12,108 nucleotides of DNA from NCBI GenBank assembly GCA_029779385.1, contig JAKPAQ010000234.1:1-12108 (forward strand), in the 5' to 3' direction. Below are positions 6,755 through 12,108 of the stretch, piece after piece (within the stretch, counting starts at the first letter, position 1; each line of letters begins with the position of its first letter). Both the position numbers and the translations under genes were made by a program. Under the pieces are notes generated by a model. The model ran no database searches, was not told where the DNA came from, and saw only the letters and a list, made by a program, of their open reading frames with translations. This DNA comes from Actinomycetes bacterium (lineage in GTDB: Bacteria; Actinomycetota; Actinomycetes; Propionibacteriales; Nocardioidaceae).

Positions 6755-7534
6755 TCACATAACTTCGAATTGTGAGACTGGCGCCGGCTCTCGGACGTCG
6801 GCGAGCATCGAATGGGTTTGGCGAGTCGCCTCAAGCAGTTCGCGATCTAATTGCCAACTCACTATGCCGTCGCCGTCGCCCACCTCGGCCAGCACTCTGC
6901 CTTCAGGGTCATAGATTGCACTGCCGCCGTCGAACTTCAGCGGGCCAAGCTCGCCGCTCACTCCACTCACCACGGCGAACATCCCGTTCTCCAGTGCCCG
7001 AGCCCGGTAGTACAGCTCGCGGCGATGAGCACTGCCGGCAAAATACGCAACCGAGGCGACATAGACCTCGGCTCCGGCAACCGCGAGTGACCGCGCATGC
7101 TCGGGAAAACAGCCGTCGTAGCAAATTGCGAGCCCGATGGACCAACCCCGAAGATTCAGCAGCACCCCGGCCGAGCCGGGCACCACGTGGTCGTTCTCGT
7201 CGCCGCAGGGATTCTGCTTGTCATAGAGCCGGCGCGGCACGTCGGTGCCGGTGCCGAAGCCGAGCGTCGAGATCGTCTGTCCGGCCGGCGAGTCGAGGCA
7301 GGCCCCCACTAGGACGACTAGGTCAGCGGCAGTCGCGGCCTGCTCGATTCGATCGAGCAGCAGATCGTCGGGATCAACAATCAATGGCGGCAACTGGTAA
7401 CCACCTAGAAACAACTCTGGCAGCACCAGCAGGTCGGCACCAGCGGCCTGCTCGATCGCGGCCAGCACCGTTTCGACGTCGGTCTCGAGTTGGCCGGTCG
7501 AGCTGAATTGACCAGTCGCGACCGTGAGGTTCAC
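6755..7534 (-). CDS. Carbon-nitrogen hydrolase (nitrilase superfamily amidohydrolase)
   Basis: A 259-residue amidohydrolase of the nitrilase superfamily, which hydrolyses a non-peptide C-N bond. The Glu-Lys-Cys triad is visible: Glu40 in LLVLPELFLGGYQ, Lys106 in LYDKQNPCGDENDH and Cys138 in GLAICYDGCFPEHAR; Glu145 is the usual second glutamate. Start: the long open frame back to 7723 is antisense-like Arg-rich sequence inside guaB3, so I take GTG 7534. Its GTGA overlaps the guaB3 stop by 4 nt, indicating translational coupling; no ribosome binding site is seen. VNLTVATGQFSS is a typical first strand. The substrate is not identifiable. An omega-amidase or a 5-aminovaleramidase-type role would fit a semialdehyde dehydrogenase neighbour, but this is conjecture. 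It appears cytoplasmic. Confidence 0.88.
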   Translation of the reverse strand: MNLTVATGQFSSTGQLETDVETVLAAIEQAAGADLLVLPELFLGGYQLPPLIVDPDDLLLDRIEQAATAADLVVLVGACLDSPAGQTISTLGFGTGTDVPRRLYDKQNPCGDENDHVVPGSAGVLLNLRGWSIGLAICYDGCFPEHARSLAVAGAEVYVASVAYFAGSAHRRELYYRARALENGMFAVVSGVSGELGPLKFDGGSAIYDPEGRVLAEVGDGDGIVSWQLDRELLEATRQTHSMLADVREPAPVSQFEVM

Positions 7535-8634
7535 CCGAGGACGACTTCGATCCGCTGGAACTCTTTGAGGTCGGTGTACCCGGTGGTGGCCATCGCCCGA
7601 CGCAGCGCGCCGACCAAGTTCATGGTTCCGTCCGGGACTCGCGAGGGGCCAAACAGCACCTCTTCGAGGGTGCCGACCGTGCCGATCTCGACTCGTTCGC
7701 CGCGCGGCAGGTCGCCGTGCCAAGCCTCGGCGCCCCAGTGGAAACCGTTGCCTGGCGCGTCAGTGGCCCGGGCGAACGGTGAACCGATCATCACGGCGTC
7801 GGCGCCACAAGCGAACGCCTTGGTTAGGTCACCGCTGCGGCCAATCGAACCGTCGGCGATCACGTGAACGTAGCGGCCACCAGACTCGTCGAGGTAGTCG
7901 CGCCGGGCCGCGGCGACGTCTGAGACTGCCGAAGCCATCGGCACCGAAACGCCCAAGACGCTGCGGGTGGTGTGGGTCGCCCCGCCACCGAAGCCGACCA
8001 GGACACCAGCTGCGCCGGTACGCATGAGGTGCAACGCGGCCTGGTGCGTGGCGCAACCGCCGACGATGACCGGCACGTCGAGCTCGTAAATGAACTGCTT
8101 TAGGTTGAGCGGTTCGGCGTTACTAGAAACGTGTTCGGCCGAGACGGTCGTGCCGCGAATGACGAACAGGTCCACGCCGGTCTTCATCACCGTTTCGGCA
8201 AATCGCTTGGTCTGGCCCGGCGAGAGCGAGGCCGCGACAGTAACGCCAGCGTCGCGCATCTGCTGCAGGCGCTCGGTGATCAGTCCGGCCTTGATCGGTT
8301 CGCTGTAGATCTCTTGGAGTCGACCGGTGACCTGGCTGGCGTCGACGCTGGCAATCTCAGCCAACAGCGACGTGGGGTCCTCATACCGCGTCCAGAGTCC
8401 TTCGAGATCGAGCACGCCCAAACCGCCGAACCGGCCCAACGCGATTGCAGTCTCTGGGCTCATCACCGAGTCCATTGGCGCGGCAATAATGGGCAGGTCG
8501 AAGCGGTAGGCGTCAATCTGCCAGTGCGTCGAAACCTCTTCGGGGTCTCGGGTGCGCCGGCTGGGCACGATCGAAATGTCGTCGAAGTGGTATCCCTGCC
8601 GCGCACGCTTGGCCAGGCCGATGTCGATGCTCAC
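7531..8634 (-). CDS. guaB3: GuaB3-family IMP dehydrogenase-related protein
   Basis: A 367-residue TIM-barrel protein of the IMPDH/GMP reductase family without CBS domains, paralogous to the adjacent guaB. It has YHFDDISIVPSRRT (15-28, cf. TYDDVLLLP in GuaB), AAPMDSVMSPETAIAL (51-66), VLVGFGGGATHTTRSVLG (211-228) and VIADGSIGRSGDL (258-270). The catalytic loop of GuaB (GPGSICTTR) aligns without gaps with GGGATHTTR here, so His221 replaces the catalytic Cys and thioimidate chemistry seems unavailable. I believe this is a trait of actinobacterial GuaB3, whose function is uncertain (possibly regulatory, or a different purine reaction). Start: GTG 8634 lies 7 nt after TAGGCT. It is 38 nt downstream of guaB and overlaps the nitrilase gene by 4 nt. 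The order guaB-guaB3-choD matches M. tuberculosis. Confidence 0.93.
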   Translation of the reverse strand: MSIDIGLAKRARQGYHFDDISIVPSRRTRDPEEVSTHWQIDAYRFDLPIIAAPMDSVMSPETAIALGRFGGLGVLDLEGLWTRYEDPTSLLAEIASVDASQVTGRLQEIYSEPIKAGLITERLQQMRDAGVTVAASLSPGQTKRFAETVMKTGVDLFVIRGTTVSAEHVSSNAEPLNLKQFIYELDVPVIVGGCATHQAALHLMRTGAAGVLVGFGGGATHTTRSVLGVSVPMASAVSDVAAARRDYLDESGGRYVHVIADGSIGRSGDLTKAFACGADAVMIGSPFARATDAPGNGFHWGAEAWHGDLPRGERVEIGTVGTLEEVLFGPSRVPDGTMNLVGALRRAMATTGYTDLKEFQRIEVVLG

Positions 8635-8641
8635 GGGTCAC

Positions 8642-8647
8642 AGCCTA
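8642..8647 (-). promoter_or_regulatory. -10 hexamer TAGGCT of a probable leaderless guaB3 promoter
   Basis: TAGGCT on the minus strand is followed by GTGACCC (7 nt) and GTG 8634. The arrangement is identical in hexamer and spacing to that of moeA. It sits in the 38-nt gap after guaB, so guaB3 (and the overlapping nitrilase gene) can be expressed apart from guaB. No clear -35. Confidence 0.6.
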
Positions 8648-8672
8648 TCTGCACCGCCTGGAGTCCCGCCCG

Positions 8673-10190
<1,518 letters not shown>

Positions 10191-10228
10191 GCGACCAGGG
10201 CAGGCGACGCCGAAACCGCCAGCGGCCC

Positions 10229-11866
10229 TCAGTACACCGAAGTGGTCGATCTCACTTTCAGCATCTCCTCGACGGTCTCGAACTTCACTCGCGGCCGGCC
10301 TTGAGCGACACCTCGCTTGGTTTCGGCCTTCTCGATCGCGAGCATCCGCCGACGGCCCACCACTTGGTCGACGCGTTCGCGCACGAACGCGTCAAAGGCT
10401 GACGCTGGCTGCGGCGCAGTTCGCAACACGCCAGCATTTGCGTCCGCAACGATCGTGCCGACGGTTTCGTGTGCACAAACGCGATTTGCCCCGATTCCGC
10501 CGTGCGCACCGCGCTTGATCCAGCCGACAACATACGTGCCGGGGACTGGTTCGTCGGTTTGCGGATCGAACACTCGGCCCGCATTGTTTGGCACCGTGGC
10601 CGACTCGGGCGAAAACGGCAGTCCAGCAATCGCCTCCCCCAGGTGACCGGTCGCGCGAATTAGCGTTCCGCACGGCACCACGATTGGCGCTTCGGTCGCC
10701 GACGAGGCGATTTCAACCGCACTGACCCGGTCGGTTCCGTGGATTGCGCTGACGGTTCGACCGAACGCGAACACGAGTCGGCGCTCCCCCACCGGGTCCT
10801 TTGTCAGGTCAAGATCAACCAGCGGCAGCGAGGCGAGCAGTTCTGCACTTGACTCTGGCTCGGCGCCGGCCAACTCTGCTTCGGTGTCGGTGTCGGTGTC
10901 GCGAGCGACGACAACCTCAATTCCGGCCGGCATCGTCAAGAGTTCGGGACGGGTGAACGCCGCCGAGGCCGGCCCCCGTCGGCCCAGCAAGACGACCTCA
11001 CGCACCCGCCTTTTCCGAAGTTCGGCAACCGCGTGATCGGACATGTCTGTCTGGGCTAGAGCTTCGGGATCCTGCAGGAAGATTCGCGCCAAGTCCAAGG
11101 CGACGTTTCCGTTGCCGACGATGACCACCCGATCGCCGACTATTTGCACTGCATTTCCGGCAACCTGGAATGAGCCGTTGTACCAAGCCACTACGTCCGG
11201 CGCACCGAGCACGCCCGGAGTTTGTTCGCCGCTGACGCCGAGTTCGCGGTCTTTTCGCGCCCCAACGCCGTAGAGCACTATGTCGTGGAATCTGAGCAGT
11301 TCATCGTGGGTGACGTCAGTGCCAACGTCGACGTTCATCACCATTTTGGTGCGTGGATGCTTGTAGGCCCAATGGAAAATCCCTTGGAACTGCTTGGTTT
11401 CGAGGTGATCTGGGGCGACTCCGCCGCGCACCAATCCGCCGGGCACCGGCAGCTTATCGATCATGGTGACCTTCGCGTCAGTGCCGAGCAGCAGTTGCCT
11501 GGCCGCATAAGAGGCCGCCGGCCCGGTGCCAACGATCGCTACCGAAAGCGGCCTGACCAGATCGCCGCCCATCTCATCCCAAGTGAACCCTCGAGGGTTT
11601 TGGCGCTCGGGCCGGTTCTGGAAGTAGGCGGCGTTTAGCTGTTCAAACACTTGGTCGGCGCCGCGCAGCAACTCCACTGGTTTGGCTGCCGAGACCGGGC
11701 AGGCGTCTGCGCAGGCCCCGCAATCGATACAGGATTTCGGGTCGATGTAGAGGATTTCGGCGGTGGCGAAATCGGGCTCGTCGGGCGTGGGATGAATACA
11801 GTCGACTGGGCAAACCGAGACGCACGAGGTGTCTTTGCAGCAGGACTGAGTGATGGCGTAGGCCAC
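10229..11866 (-). CDS. fprB: Ferredoxin-NADP(+) reductase with fused N-terminal ferredoxin (FprB-type)
   Basis: A 545-residue fusion. Residues 1-60 are a bacterial ferredoxin: C9/C10, C15, C19, C23 (SCVSVCPVDCIHP) and C46-x2-C49-x2-C52-x3-C56 (SCIDCGACADACPV), giving one 4Fe-4S cluster and a second 3Fe or 4Fe cluster. From about 107 an adrenodoxin-reductase-like FprA module follows, with FAD motif VAIVGTGPAASYAA (109-122), KLPVPGGLVRGGVAPDH (138-154), NADP motif VVIVGNGNVALDLAR (247-261) and VVGWIKRGAHGGIGANR (446-462). It moves electrons between NADPH and iron-sulfur or oxygenase partners. Start: the frame is open to 11971, but GTG 11866 has GAGG 7 nt upstream and begins AYAITQSCC as in mycobacterial FprB. 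An acidic DTDTDTEAELAGAEPESS loop (323-340) is encoded partly by a hexamer repeat. It lies 17 nt after the upstream gene, its likely electron acceptor. Confidence 0.95.
   Translation of the reverse strand: MAYAITQSCCKDTSCVSVCPVDCIHPTPDEPDFATAEILYIDPKSCIDCGACADACPVSAAKPVELLRGADQVFEQLNAAYFQNRPERQNPRGFTWDEMGGDLVRPLSVAIVGTGPAASYAARQLLLGTDAKVTMIDKLPVPGGLVRGGVAPDHLETKQFQGIFHWAYKHPRTKMVMNVDVGTDVTHDELLRFHDIVLYGVGARKDRELGVSGEQTPGVLGAPDVVAWYNGSFQVAGNAVQIVGDRVVIVGNGNVALDLARIFLQDPEALAQTDMSDHAVAELRKRRVREVVLLGRRGPASAAFTRPELLTMPAGIEVVVARDTDTDTEAELAGAEPESSAELLASLPLVDLDLTKDPVGERRLVFAFGRTVSAIHGTDRVSAVEIASSATEAPIVVPCGTLIRATGHLGEAIAGLPFSPESATVPNNAGRVFDPQTDEPVPGTYVVGWIKRGAHGGIGANRVCAHETVGTIVADANAGVLRTAPQPASAFDAFVRERVDQVVGRRRMLAIEKAETKRGVAQGRPRVKFETVEEMLKVRSTTSVY
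10881..10901. repeat. Short tandem hexamer repeat (TCGGTG x3.5) in fprB
   Basis: Three and a half perfect copies of TCGGTG lie in the plus-strand reading; on the coding strand they give the alternating Asp-Thr run DTDTDTE. It is in-frame (6-bp unit), so slippage would change loop length without a frameshift. It lies in a surface-like acidic insertion. Confidence 0.7.
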
Positions 11867-11873
11867 AGCGTTG

Positions 11874-11877
11874 CCTC
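11874..11877 (-). promoter_or_regulatory. Ribosome binding site GAGG that fixes the fprB start
   Basis: GAGG on the minus strand lies 7 nt upstream of GTG 11866, within the 17-nt gap after the upstream stop. There is no TANNNT hexamer at leaderless distance, so fprB is probably translated from an mRNA shared with the upstream gene. Confidence 0.55.
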
Positions 11878-11883
11878 GACTTC

Positions 11884-12108
11884 TCAGAGCATGTGGACGG
11901 TGCGGTAGATCCGCATCGACGTTGGCGTCAGCAATCCCACCTCGGACAAGAAATCCATCAGGTGGACGCAACTCATCCGCATCAAGTTCTGATGGTGGAT
12001 ATTGGCTTTGGCCTCAGCGATCGCGCGTTCAGCGTTGAGGCCGACGTTGGCGTAGACCCGCTTGTTCACGAGCGAGTCGACGATGATCGCGGCCACCACT
12101 GAGACAAC
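11884..12108 (-). CDS. C-terminal end of an unknown protein, possibly an AurF-like di-iron oxygenase
   Basis: The frame is open to the window edge, giving the last 74 residues before TGA at 11886-11884. The in-frame GTG at 12099 has no ribosome binding site or -10, so this is most likely the 3' end of a longer gene. The tail is helical, with VYANVGLNAERAIAEAKAN, then HHQNLMRMSCVHLMDFL, SEVGLLTP and a closing RIYRTVHML. This resembles, from memory, the C-terminus of AurF-family di-iron oxygenases (a Y-x-x-x-G-L turn, a His-containing helix, a hydrophobic F-x-x-x-G-L turn, then an aromatic tail). The iron-ligand helices would lie outside the window. In M. tuberculosis Rv0885, an AurF-like protein, directly precedes fprB (Rv0886), which supports the idea and would make FprB its reductase. 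The family call is an inference. Confidence 0.55.
   Translation of the reverse strand, partial: VVSVVAAIIVDSLVNKRVYANVGLNAERAIAEAKANIHHQNLMRMSCVHLMDFLSEVGLLTPTSMRIYRTVHML

Noticed and set aside
7535..7723. N-terminal extension of the nitrilase inside guaB3
   Set aside because: The 63 extra residues are Arg/His-rich antisense-like sequence read out of frame through guaB3. Family length and the first beta strand fit GTG 7534.
11867..11971. Upstream start of fprB at 11971
   Set aside because: It would overlap the upstream gene's 3' end by almost 90 bp; GTG 11866 has a ribosome binding site and the family N-terminus.
12097..12099. GTG 12099 as the start of a complete 71-residue gene
   Set aside because: The frame stays open to the window edge, no start signals precede it, and the sequence looks like a protein C-terminus.

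Overview
The window reads as ordinary chromosome of a moderately high-GC Actinomycetota (roughly 60% G+C by eye). The gene content supports this: a GuaB/GuaB3 pair, a ChoD-like GMC oxidoreductase, an FprB-type ferredoxin-NADP reductase, and the order 5-FCL / UGPase / MoeA / RimJ-like acetyltransferase. Several of these blocks match Mycobacterium tuberculosis gene orders as I remember them (Rv0992c-Rv0995, Rv3411c-Rv3409c, Rv0885-Rv0886). In M. tuberculosis these are three separate loci; here they are contiguous. I cannot place the organism below phylum or class. There is no tRNA, rRNA, CRISPR, insertion sequence or phage gene, and no gene-free stretch longer than about 50 bases.

Layout, right to left on the minus strand. 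12108-10229 holds the 3' end of an unknown gene, possibly an AurF-like di-iron oxygenase, followed by fprB (ferredoxin plus reductase). 10178-7531 holds guaB (IMP dehydrogenase) and its paralog guaB3. 7534-6755 is a nitrilase-superfamily amidohydrolase overlapping the guaB3 stop. 6710-3440 is a semialdehyde dehydrogenase followed closely by the GMC oxidoreductase, plausibly an alcohol to aldehyde to acid pair. The only plus-strand gene, 5-formyltetrahydrofolate cyclo-ligase (2857-3435), converges on the GMC gene with 4 bp between stops and diverges from the UDP-glucose pyrophosphorylase gene (2838-1462). Then come moeA (1434-160) and, overlapping its stop codon by one base, the start of a RimJ-like acetyltransferase that runs off the left edge.

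The strongest unifying signal is in the start sites. Six of the nine genes whose starts lie in the window have a TANNNT hexamer (TAGGCT three times, TAGCCT, TAGACT, TAATCT) placed 6 or 7 nt before an ATG or GTG, with no usable Shine-Dalgarno sequence. This is the geometry of leaderless transcripts. It fixes several start codons well downstream of the longest open frames, and implies that most apparently co-operonic genes here have their own promoters. At 2839-2856 two such hexamers overlap by five bases on opposite strands, giving an 18-bp bidirectional leaderless promoter between the UGPase and 5-FCL genes.

Other points: the galU position is occupied by a eukaryotic-type (UDPGP family) UGPase; GuaB3 has His where GuaB has its catalytic Cys; the GMC oxidoreductase carries a ferredoxin-like CxxCxxCxxxC motif; and MoeA departs from the usual family motifs at several active-site loops. 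I saw no clearly new multi-gene system. The promoter architecture is the most notable feature.
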